A stretch of DNA of 35,836 bases from an uncultured Prevotellaceae bacterium (GTDB lineage: Bacteria; Bacteroidota; Bacteroidia; Bacteroidales; Muribaculaceae), in assembly GCA_900318345.1 (NCBI GenBank), contig ONKD01000017.1, positions 1 to 35,836 on the forward strand. The letters run 5' to 3'. Both the position numbers and the translations under genes were made by a program. This document shows, in pieces, positions 1-7,351 of this stretch. A model generated the notes under the pieces. That model did no database searches. It had not been told where the DNA came from and saw only the letters and a program-made list of their open reading frames with translations. The stretch's first letter is position 1, and the number at the start of each line of letters is the position of its first letter.

Positions 1-44
1 TCACCTCCCTGATCGACTACCTGCTCACCGGCACTTGGAATTAA
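1..44 (+). CDS. C-terminal end of an unidentified protein (partial)
   Basis: Reading frame 3 is open from the window edge and encodes TSLIDYLLTGTWN before a TAA stop at 42-44. A plausible intrinsic terminator follows 24 bases later, which supports a real gene end. The piece is too short to identify a family. The alternative is a chance open stretch. Confidence 0.35.
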   Translation, partial: TSLIDYLLTGTWN

Positions 45-67
45 GTTATCAAACAAAATCAAGTTAT

Positions 68-108
68 ATCCCTCATGCTCTCCCGGGTGTGAGGGATTTG
101 ATTTTTTT
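68..108 (+). terminator. Rho-independent terminator of the upstream partial gene
   Basis: An 8-bp perfect stem (ATCCCTCA / TGAGGGAT) with a 14-base loop is followed by TTGATTTTTTT. It sits just after the stop at 44, in the right orientation for the plus-strand gene. Confidence 0.7.
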
Positions 109-157
109 CACAAAGCTTATAATCTCGTGTAAGTAGGGGTTAACCCAATATGCATAT

Positions 158-179
158 AAAAATCCGCTGAAAATCAGCG
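158..179 (-). terminator. Probable terminator of the hemerythrin-LuxR regulator gene
   Basis: On the minus strand CGCTGA-TTT-TCAGCG is followed by GATTTTTAT, a short stem with a T tract, about 100 bases past the regulator stop codon. Nearby at 137-146 is a GGGTTAACCC palindrome of unknown meaning. Nothing else was recognised in the 109-275 stretch. Confidence 0.5.
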
Positions 180-275
180 ACTCACGAATTGGAAGCGTAA
201 TCTTGTCGGGACTTTCGGACAGTACTTTAAGAGTCGTAAAGAGTCGTTAAAAGATTGTGTTTAGAGATTCTAACA

Positions 276-1235
276 TTACAGTTTCACGGCGTTGATGTCC
301 ACGAGGCCGTTGACGATGGCATAGATGGTTAATCCTGCGGGACTGTGTATCTGGAGTTTCTGGGCAATGTTGCGGCGGTGTGTGATGACGGTGTTGACCG
401 AGATGCCGAGATGGGCGGCAATTTCCTTGTTGGCCATGCCTTGAACAAGGGCAATGATCACTTCCTTCTCGCGGCTTGAGAGTGTTTCCCGCCCTAGTGT
501 GCCATCCTTGAAAACCATGTTGGTAATGTTGCGGGTCACGTCGCCGTGCTTGACGAGCCGCTCAAGGCGGCGGATGGCAGGGACAAAGATATGGTCCTCG
601 ACCAATGCGTGCTGGGATAGCCATTCCTCATTCTCATAGATGTCGTGCAGGGCAGCAGTCAACTGATTGTTGTGCAGTCCGTCTTGCGGCAGATACTTGA
701 TGATGAGGATTTTCAACTCTCTCAACTGCTGGTCGGTGGCTCCATGATGCTTGGAGAAGGTCTCCACGTTGTAGTCGCTGGCGGGTTGCCCTTTAAGGAG
801 TTTTTCCACGTAGGGGAACAGCGTCTTTTGTTCATAGTTCATGTGGCGGCGTATCTCATGGGCATAAGCGTCATAGAGTTTCATGATGAGCTGAGCCAAA
901 GAGTTGTTTTCGTTGAGCGATTCCTCCAGCTCGCGGCGGATATAGGGCAACTGGAAGTCGATGAAATAGGCATGGCAGGCCTCAAGATAATGCAATAGGG
1001 TGGAAACTGAGATGCGCTCATCGTCTTCGGCGACCCCAATGCCGTTGATGGTAAAATTAACCACTGCCAGAAACGTGTGGGTGTCCACGCCATTGTTCTC
1101 ACAAGTCTCCCTCACCGTCTTGTCGCCAAAGCCAAGGCTGATACCAAAAGCACCCAATGCTTGAAGCAAATTATAGTTATCGCTGATGAGCGATATCATC
1201 TTGTCCTCGGCCTCATATATTTTCTGCTCTTTCAT
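276..1235 (-). CDS. Hemerythrin-like (RIC/YtfE-type) di-iron domain fused to a LuxR-type DNA-binding domain
   Basis: A 319-residue cytoplasmic protein without signal peptide. Residues about 15-65 resemble the ScdA/YtfE N-terminal (DUF542) domain, but the usual Cys-Cys pair is absent (SLGFGDKT instead). Residues about 80-225 look like a hemerythrin four-helix bundle: His82 or His88, His131 with Glu135, His163/164, and His209 with Glu213 reproduce the two HxxxE pairs that bind di-iron in RIC proteins. Residues about 250-315 are a LuxR/GerE HTH (SSREKEVIIALVQGMANKEI). There is no receiver domain. By inference it senses oxygen, NO or iron state at the di-iron centre and controls transcription. 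It is transcribed alone next to the TonB/M16 operon, the obvious candidate target. Domain identity rests on motif recognition only. Confidence 0.85.
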   Translation of the reverse strand: MKEQKIYEAEDKMISLISDNYNLLQALGAFGISLGFGDKTVRETCENNGVDTHTFLAVVNFTINGIGVAEDDERISVSTLLHYLEACHAYFIDFQLPYIRRELEESLNENNSLAQLIMKLYDAYAHEIRRHMNYEQKTLFPYVEKLLKGQPASDYNVETFSKHHGATDQQLRELKILIIKYLPQDGLHNNQLTAALHDIYENEEWLSQHALVEDHIFVPAIRRLERLVKHGDVTRNITNMVFKDGTLGRETLSSREKEVIIALVQGMANKEIAAHLGISVNTVITHRRNIAQKLQIHSPAGLTIYAIVNGLVDINAVKL

Positions 1236-1257
1236 CAGTGCCTGTTTTATTCAGTGG

Positions 1258-1289
1258 CAAAATTAGCCATCACTAACGTCCCATGCAAT
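1258..1289 (-). promoter_or_regulatory. Promoter of the hemerythrin-LuxR regulator
   Basis: The minus strand reads ATTG, 20 bases, TAATTTTG, matching the Bacteroidetes -33/-7 consensus. The start codon lies 22 bases past the -7 box. A motif (AATACCTAATAATGATG, complement of 1290-1306) touches the -33 box and resembles a sequence at the TonB operon promoter. Confidence 0.65.
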
Positions 1290-1310
1290 CATCATTATTA
1301 GGTATTTATG

Positions 1311-1341
1311 ATAAAAAATGCCCCCAAAAATAATGGGGGCA
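1311..1341 (-). terminator. Terminator of the TonB-M16 operon
   Basis: On the minus strand TGCCCCC and GGGGGCA form a strong stem with an AT loop, followed directly by TTTTTTAT. It lies about 35 bases after the M16 peptidase stop. A second small inverted repeat, GCCGT-CAA-ACGGC at 1347-1359, lies between them. Confidence 0.85.
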
Positions 1342-1374
1342 CTAGTGCCGTCAAACGGCTGATGCTTTAATGGG

Positions 1375-4182
1375 TTACTCTGACAGCATGGTGACCTCGA
1401 TGCAGCGTCCTGACGCCAGTAGGCGCTGGGCCATGCGTTGCACGTCGGCTGCGGTCATGTTTTCTACCATCTTGCAATAGTCACGATCAAAGTCGACGTC
1501 ATCGTCCAGCTCATGCCAGATGATGTAACTCCAATAGTCATTAGTGATGGCCATTTGGGCATACTGCTTAGTAAGGTATAGTTTCACCTTGTCCATGCTG
1601 GACTCAAGGGGCCCGTTGTCCGCAATATGCTGCAACTGTTGGTAGATAATCGGGTTGAGTTCCTCGTAGCGGCTGGGATCGGCATTATATGATATCTTGA
1701 AGGTGGCATTGGGCTGATCATCTTTAGCCAGTTCAAAGTCCACACTCACGCCATATGTGCCGCCTTTCTCCTCTCGCACCGAGTCGGTGTAGGCGATGGA
1801 GAGGCATCGCTTCAGGAAGTCCAGTTCCAGGTCGCTCTGTGCGGTAAATGGCACGTCGGCGGTGTAGAAGATGCTCACGTTGGCAAGCGGTGTCGCCATC
1901 TTCTTGGTGAACTTGTGTACCGACTGACCTCCAACAACTTGCGGGATATTGCTGTAATTGGTTTGCTCGCGCTTGCCTGTTGAGGGTAGGGTAGCAAGAT
2001 ATTGGCAAAGTAACTGCCGCAGTTCCTGCTCGTCATAGTTGCCGATGATGACCGTCTTGAAATTGGACGCGTCGCTGAATCGCTCCTGATAGATTTGCAT
2101 GATGCGGTCATAGCTCACATGGTCGAGTGTGGATTGCACGACAGGCTCCATGCGCGGATGATGGCCGTAAAGGATGGCACGGATGGAGTCGTTATAGTCC
2201 ACCTTGGGCGAGGCATTGCGGTTGGTAAGGAACGAGCGGTTGCGGCTGATGAACTCGTTAAATGCCGTGGTGTCACGTCGTGGTGACGTGAAGTACAGGT
2301 GTGCCAGTTCAAACATGGTCTTCATGTCTTTCACCGAGGAGGATCCATTGATGCTCTGGCTCTTGGAGCCAATTGATGGGCTGACGCGTACCGACTTGCC
2401 CATGAGCATCTTGCGCAACGTGAGGATGTCAAAATCCCCCACACCCGCCTCGCTCACAGCGCTAGAAATGAGGCTGAAGTTGGGGATATCCTCGTCGCCG
2501 TAGAGCGAGGTGCCGCCTTCGCCCTCCATTTCCAGAGAGACGACGTCAGCGCTGAAATCGGTCTTGCGGGTATAGACCTTCATGCCGTTGGACAGGGTGA
2601 ACTCGGTAAAACCATGCTTAAAAGGTTTCTCGCTGACAATCGTTCCAGGCTGGGGCAGTTGGTCAATCAGCCTGTCGGCCAACTGCTGCTCGGTGTAAGG
2701 TGCGTAGTTTAGACGCTGGGCAGCCAGAATGACCTGCTCAATCTGGGCCTCATTGGGAAGTATCACCTCCTGCTTGTTGGGGGCGTACATCACCACGACT
2801 TGGTTCTGGTCAGTGATCAAGTCACGTGTCGCGGCATTGACCTCATCAAGGGTGACATCGCGGTCCAGTTTTCGGGTATTCTCCAATTCGTACTCAACTG
2901 ACACCAGCGGCTCTCCCGTCAGGAAGTGGCTCACGCAGGCGTTGACATAGTGCGAGTTGCGGTAGTCATCGCGCATGTTATAGCGACGCTCGGCGGCATT
3001 GAGATAAAGTTTCTTGGCTCGGTCAAGTTCGCCCTGGGTGAAGCCATGCTGGCGAGCCTGCTCGGCAATGCCCACAGCGGCGATGATGCCGCCCAGGATG
3101 TTGTCCTGCTTGCAACTGATGCTCAAGGCAAAGGCCTCCTTGGTGCGGCTGATGAAAAACGTGGAGGCACGTCCCGTGGCGCTTTGGACTGGTGAGCCGG
3201 GTTGCTGGCGCAATTCTGCGAAACGGTCATTGAGCATGGTGCTGATTAGGTCGTCGATGTAGCTGTCGCGCAGGTAGACCTCGCTGTCTTTTTCGCTGTC
3301 GGGTGTGGCGTCACGTTTCTGATAGAGATGGCACAGCACGATGGGCTGCTCGGCGTCCTTCTCAATGGCGACAATCATCTTGTCGTTGTCTCCCACGGGA
3401 TAATAGACGCGCTCAGCGGGCTTCTTGGGCATGGGGATGGATGAGAAAACTTTCTTAATTTTCTTTTCCATCTTGTCCACATCGATGTCGCCCACAACTA
3501 CGATGGCCTGCAGGTCGGGGCGGTACCATTTCTGATAATAGTCGCGCAGGTCCTGGTAGGGGAAATGGTCAACGATGTCCATCGAGCCGATGGGCATGCA
3601 GTCCTCATATTTTGTTCCTTGATAGATGATGGGCAGGACATCCTCCTGCATGCGCTGCACGGCCATTCCTGCCCGACGGGTGCGCCATTCCTCGTGGATA
3701 ACGCCGCGCTCCTTGTCAATCTCCTCGTCCTCGAGCAGCAGGTAGTGGCTCCAGTCGTGGAGTACCAGCAGGCAAGAGTCGATGATGCCCTCGCGGGTGA
3801 GCGGAGCCGAGCCGATGTGATAGACCGTCTGGTCGATCGAGGTGTAGGCATTGAGGTTAGCACCGAATTTCACACCGATGCTCTCGCACCAGGGCACGAT
3901 GCCGGGCTTGCCGTTCTTGCCTGGAAAGTTTTTGGTGCCGTTAAAGGCCATGTGCTCCAGGAAATGAGCCAAACCGCGCTGTCGGGGCTCCTCAAGGATG
4001 GAACCGACACGCTGCGCGATATAAAAGTCAGCGAGGCCGGCCTCCTTGGCATTGTGGCGGATGTAATAGGTCATTCCGTTCTTGAGCGTGCCCTTTCTCA
4101 CATCTGGGTCTTGAGGCAACTGGGCTGCCACCCACAAGGGCAGCAGCACCAGTGCTATAAGAAATAATATATACTTCTTCAT
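1375..4182 (-). CDS. Exported M16 (pitrilysin/insulinase-family) zinc peptidase, PqqL/FusC-like size
   Basis: A 935-residue protein with a Sec signal peptide (MKKYILFLIALVLLPLWVAAQ), so a periplasmic peptidase is expected. The inverted zinc motif HxxEH is seen as H73-F-L-E76-H77, and the third-ligand glutamate should be among Glu151-Glu158 in the acidic stretch before ERGVIHEEWR. The N-terminal M16 half is followed by an inactive-type second half starting near residue 530 (HGFTEFTLSNGMKVY), the usual two-lobe clamshell. The length matches single-chain enzymes such as PqqL. It is the last gene of the operon, 5 bases after the DUF4876-like gene, so it is probably co-expressed with the TonB receptor and may digest imported peptide or protein. 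Generic periplasmic housekeeping is the alternative. Confidence 0.92.
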   Translation of the reverse strand: MKKYILFLIALVLLPLWVAAQLPQDPDVRKGTLKNGMTYYIRHNAKEAGLADFYIAQRVGSILEEPRQRGLAHFLEHMAFNGTKNFPGKNGKPGIVPWCESIGVKFGANLNAYTSIDQTVYHIGSAPLTREGIIDSCLLVLHDWSHYLLLEDEEIDKERGVIHEEWRTRRAGMAVQRMQEDVLPIIYQGTKYEDCMPIGSMDIVDHFPYQDLRDYYQKWYRPDLQAIVVVGDIDVDKMEKKIKKVFSSIPMPKKPAERVYYPVGDNDKMIVAIEKDAEQPIVLCHLYQKRDATPDSEKDSEVYLRDSYIDDLISTMLNDRFAELRQQPGSPVQSATGRASTFFISRTKEAFALSISCKQDNILGGIIAAVGIAEQARQHGFTQGELDRAKKLYLNAAERRYNMRDDYRNSHYVNACVSHFLTGEPLVSVEYELENTRKLDRDVTLDEVNAATRDLITDQNQVVVMYAPNKQEVILPNEAQIEQVILAAQRLNYAPYTEQQLADRLIDQLPQPGTIVSEKPFKHGFTEFTLSNGMKVYTRKTDFSADVVSLEMEGEGGTSLYGDEDIPNFSLISSAVSEAGVGDFDILTLRKMLMGKSVRVSPSIGSKSQSINGSSSVKDMKTMFELAHLYFTSPRRDTTAFNEFISRNRSFLTNRNASPKVDYNDSIRAILYGHHPRMEPVVQSTLDHVSYDRIMQIYQERFSDASNFKTVIIGNYDEQELRQLLCQYLATLPSTGKREQTNYSNIPQVVGGQSVHKFTKKMATPLANVSIFYTADVPFTAQSDLELDFLKRCLSIAYTDSVREEKGGTYGVSVDFELAKDDQPNATFKISYNADPSRYEELNPIIYQQLQHIADNGPLESSMDKVKLYLTKQYAQMAITNDYWSYIIWHELDDDVDFDRDYCKMVENMTAADVQRMAQRLLASGRCIEVTMLSE

Positions 4183-4187
4183 TGATA

Positions 4188-5426
4188 TTAATTGTTGAGC
4201 AGCGAAGCGGGAGCCTCGGGAATAAAGTCGTTGGTCGAGTTGTTGGTGTCAATGTACTTGCCATTGGCGTCCTGCTTGCGGATGACCGACTTGTTGAAGC
4301 GAGTCTCGTCACGGTCCACCTTTCCACAGTAGGTCCAGCCTGCATCAATCGAGGCGTCGAGCACATTCCACTCGCGCACCGATTCCACGCTCAGGTTCAC
4401 GCCGTCGAGTATCCACTCGTTGGGCACCTTGTAAATACCGCTCTTGGTCATCTCCCTTGAGAAGTCACCGAAGACAAACAGATAGGTGGCGTCATAAACG
4501 TAGTTCTCCAACCAATCTTCCTTGCCGGTCTTCATCTTAGCGATGGCCATCGAGTTGAAACCGCGGCTGTGGAACTGGTAAACCGTTGCGGTGTAGCAGT
4601 ACCACTTGTCCAGGTTGGGGGCCTCACCATCGGGATCGGTGAAATTGGGGTTGGATGTCTCGTCATAGAACTCAAAGTCAGCGTTACTCAGGTCAATGGA
4701 GTTGGGCTGCTCGGTTGTGTGGTTGATGGCGTTGACTGCCAACTTGAGGCTCTGACCAGGCTCAACAGGAACACTTTTGCCGTTGCCGGGAATCATGTAG
4801 CAGGCCTGTACCGAGAAATGGGTAGACATGATGTCGGGGGTATAATCCTCCTTGGTTGTGGTCAGGAAGGCTGACTCAAGCACGGCGATGCTGTCGGCAT
4901 ACAGGGTGACGTCAGAGTTGTTGGTGATGATGATGTACTGGTCACCGCTGTAGGTCCTTCCCTCGGGTGACATTGTGCCAGTGAAGAAGATTTCGCTGAT
5001 GACGAAACCGCCCTGGGCTGTAAATGTGGAGACAACCATTTTCAGGTCGTGAGAAGTCTCGCTGAGAACAACATTGTCTGACGTTACCTCAAAGTCTTTC
5101 TGACCAGCAACGCCGTTGAGTGTAAAGTCGAGATGACCTGTTACAACAATGTTATAGGTACCGGCCTCTAGGTCGTTGCACATGATTTTATAACCGTTGC
5201 CGTCCTTTAAGAATGCGGCTCCTTCAACGGTGGTGACCTGATTGGTCTGGACGTTGGTCAGCTTGGCGACTGCATTGCTGAGTACAGCATTCTCCAGGTT
5301 GGCAGGTATCTCCAGGGTTACCATCGAAGTGGGGATGACGGGTATGGGGTCATCACTGCTGCAAGATGTTAAACACATGGCTGCGGTGAGCATCGCGATG
5401 ATGCCGTTCAAGATTAACTTTTTCAT
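4188..5426 (-). CDS. DUF4876-like surface lipoprotein
   Basis: A 412-residue protein with a lipoprotein signal (lipobox before Cys22, LTSCSSDD). Residues about 36-130 look like an immunoglobulin-like beta domain. The remainder (about 140-412) resembles the DUF4876 family found in Bacteroidetes next to TonB receptors, with segments such as GGFVISEIFFTGTMSPEGRTY. The N-terminal domain contains AKLTNVQTNQVTTV, nearly repeated in the small lipoprotein encoded at 6968-7351, so the two proteins share a domain. It lies between the beta-barrel gene (43-base gap) and the M16 gene (5-base gap). By inference it is an outer-membrane-anchored accessory or ligand-binding protein of the transporter. No enzymatic motif is visible. 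Confidence 0.75.
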   Translation of the reverse strand: MKKLILNGIIAMLTAAMCLTSCSSDDPIPVIPTSMVTLEIPANLENAVLSNAVAKLTNVQTNQVTTVEGAAFLKDGNGYKIMCNDLEAGTYNIVVTGHLDFTLNGVAGQKDFEVTSDNVVLSETSHDLKMVVSTFTAQGGFVISEIFFTGTMSPEGRTYSGDQYIIITNNSDVTLYADSIAVLESAFLTTTKEDYTPDIMSTHFSVQACYMIPGNGKSVPVEPGQSLKLAVNAINHTTEQPNSIDLSNADFEFYDETSNPNFTDPDGEAPNLDKWYCYTATVYQFHSRGFNSMAIAKMKTGKEDWLENYVYDATYLFVFGDFSREMTKSGIYKVPNEWILDGVNLSVESVREWNVLDASIDAGWTYCGKVDRDETRFNKSVIRKQDANGKYIDTNNSTNDFIPEAPASLLNN

Positions 5427-5469
5427 TCTTTTCTTTTGTTTTAATGAGTTGATTGTTAATTATTTGTTA

Positions 5470-6966
5470 TTAAAATGTAATTCCTATTGAACAGTGCAGT
5501 GCCGTTTGGTGCTCGCTGGCCGAACACAGGGTCATGCCGCCCCCAGCCTCGGCAAAGAGGCCATAGCGGGACTGCTTCAGGGCATAATCGGCACGCACCT
5601 TGGCGCCAAAATCGGTATAATTGGCTGTAGTGAATTGGTGCTTGTACTGGATTAAGCGGATAAAAGCAGCATCCATGTTGGCAAACGGCATTTGCAACTT
5701 GTCGCCAGTGTTGGCATAGTAGGAGGCATGGGCATCCACCATCAGCATCCATTTGTCTGCTGGATGGATGAAGCACTGCCCCTGCAGTTTGCCATAAATG
5801 TGGCTGGCATCCATCTGCCGATGCGGATAGACATATTCCTCACTCACTTCTCGATATCCCGCTGTTATGTTGACGTTCCATTTGCCTCGGCCATAGAGCG
5901 CACCAGCATAGGTGTCTAATATATGGCCTTTATACATTGTCAAACAAGCGATGACAGGGAAATAGCGGGCATCGGACGTGCCGCCAACATGCTCATTGCC
6001 CGTGCGCCTAGTATAGTCAGCGTGTCCAAACGCGGCTAGACGGTAATTCTTTTCTTGTTTCCAGCCGATTGTCGCTCCCACGTGCTCGTTATACAGGTCG
6101 GTGAGCGGCATGGAGTTAAATTCAGCGAGTTTGCGGTGATAGCGGTGCTCGTCAAGGGTGAAGTCGGCATAGGGGCCGCTCTGGTTGATTGGGGAGGCAT
6201 GCAGCATGATGGCCACACCACCTCCGTCATAATAGAGGCTGCGCTTGTCGCCCGAGAAGCGGCTGTATTCTGTGCCCAGACCAGTCATCTGATACTCGGG
6301 GATGACGCCTTCCTCACGATAGAAGGCGACACTGTTGGTCTGCTTGTAAATATTGCCCTCAACAGCGGCTCCTAGGCGAAAACGCTCTAAGTCATAACCG
6401 CCACCCAGACGCAAGGTCAAGTCGGTGACGATCCCCCTCATGCGCGGGTCATGGCTGCGGTATTCCTGTTCAGCACGGACGTGCATCTCGGCTCCCAACT
6501 GCCATTTGTTGATGCTGGTATCATATCCGCCCGAGATGCTGTAACGCTCCCGCCTTATGTCACCGCCCAGGGTGTCGGCGAGAATATAGGGCTGCAACAG
6601 GTCATAGTCGCTGGTAGAGTTCCACTTGATGTCGTGCACCTTGCCAGTTATGTAGGAGGCCTCGCCCCACACGGTGGAACGCCCGTTCAGGGGATGGAAA
6701 GTATTCACTTTGAGGTAGGGCAGGGTATAGCCGCTGCCTTTCTCGGGAACAAATGCTTGGGTCTGGTGCTGAAGGTCGATGCCCAGTGTCAGCTGCGAGT
6801 ATGGTGTCTGATAGCCCATACCATGCAGGGCAGGGTTGCGCATGGCTCCCAGCATGGGTAGCCTAGCTAACGAGGTGTGCTCGACCAGTGCTGAGTCGGC
6901 ATTGGAAGCCAGTGCTGCCACTTGAATGGCTATGAAGATGAGTATGAGCAAAAATTGGCGTTTCAT
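5470..6966 (-). CDS. Outer-membrane beta-barrel protein, DUF6850-like
   Basis: A 498-residue protein with a Sec signal peptide (MKRQFLLILIFIAIQVAALASNA). The rest is rich in alternating aromatic and polar strands and ends in phenylalanine (CSIGITF), the usual sorting signal of outer-membrane barrels. It resembles proteins annotated as DUF6850 family barrels that accompany DUF4876 genes; this assignment is from memory of gene context and not tested. It has no plug domain or TonB box, so it is not itself a TonB receptor. The gene follows the small lipoprotein gene with a 1-base gap, so the two are surely co-transcribed. Its role in the system is unknown. Confidence 0.7.
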   Translation of the reverse strand: MKRQFLLILIFIAIQVAALASNADSALVEHTSLARLPMLGAMRNPALHGMGYQTPYSQLTLGIDLQHQTQAFVPEKGSGYTLPYLKVNTFHPLNGRSTVWGEASYITGKVHDIKWNSTSDYDLLQPYILADTLGGDIRRERYSISGGYDTSINKWQLGAEMHVRAEQEYRSHDPRMRGIVTDLTLRLGGGYDLERFRLGAAVEGNIYKQTNSVAFYREEGVIPEYQMTGLGTEYSRFSGDKRSLYYDGGGVAIMLHASPINQSGPYADFTLDEHRYHRKLAEFNSMPLTDLYNEHVGATIGWKQEKNYRLAAFGHADYTRRTGNEHVGGTSDARYFPVIACLTMYKGHILDTYAGALYGRGKWNVNITAGYREVSEEYVYPHRQMDASHIYGKLQGQCFIHPADKWMLMVDAHASYYANTGDKLQMPFANMDAAFIRLIQYKHQFTTANYTDFGAKVRADYALKQSRYGLFAEAGGGMTLCSASEHQTALHCSIGITF

Positions 6967-6967
6967 G

Positions 6968-7351
6968 TCAGTCGAGGAAGATGATTTTTAATGTGACCTC
7001 ATTGATGTCACGACTGATGAATTCCTCATAGTCGCTCTGGCAACGGAACTGGCGCATGCGGGTGGCAGTACCGACCGATGGGCAGGCAGCAACGCCTTCA
7101 ATGTCTATCTGATAAGCACCACGCAACAGTTCAACCATTGCGCTGGTACCGTTAAAGTCGGCTACTGTCGTGACTTGGCGCGTATTCACATTGGTCAGCT
7201 TCACCTGCGCCTGGACACTGGTAATGGACACGTCGCCCTCAGCTGTGACCGTGATACGTGCGGTGGTGAAGATGTCGTCTTCCACTGGAGCACAGGCAGT
7301 GAGCAGCATGACAAATGTTATAGATATCAGGAAAATAATGTTATGTTTCAT
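6968..7351 (-). CDS. Small lipoprotein sharing a domain with the DUF4876-like protein
   Basis: A 127-residue protein with a lipobox before Cys20 (LLTACAP). The mature part of about 105 residues is a predicted all-beta domain. Residues 50-63 (VKLTNVNTRQVTTV) match residues 54-67 of the DUF4876-like protein at 11 of 14 positions, and both lie about 30 residues after the lipidated cysteine. It therefore looks like a single-domain paralogue of that protein's N-terminus. Its start overlaps the TonB receptor stop by 4 bases, which implies translational coupling. By inference it is an outer-membrane-attached partner of the receptor. No function is known to me. Confidence 0.75.
   Translation of the reverse strand: MKHNIIFLISITFVMLLTACAPVEDDIFTTARITVTAEGDVSITSVQAQVKLTNVNTRQVTTVADFNGTSAMVELLRGAYQIDIEGVAACPSVGTATRMRQFRCQSDYEEFISRDINEVTLKIIFLD

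Noticed and set aside
3565-4167. 200-codon plus-strand frame and an 82-codon neighbour at 3014-3262
   Set aside because: Both are opposite the M16 peptidase gene and carry no recognisable domain.
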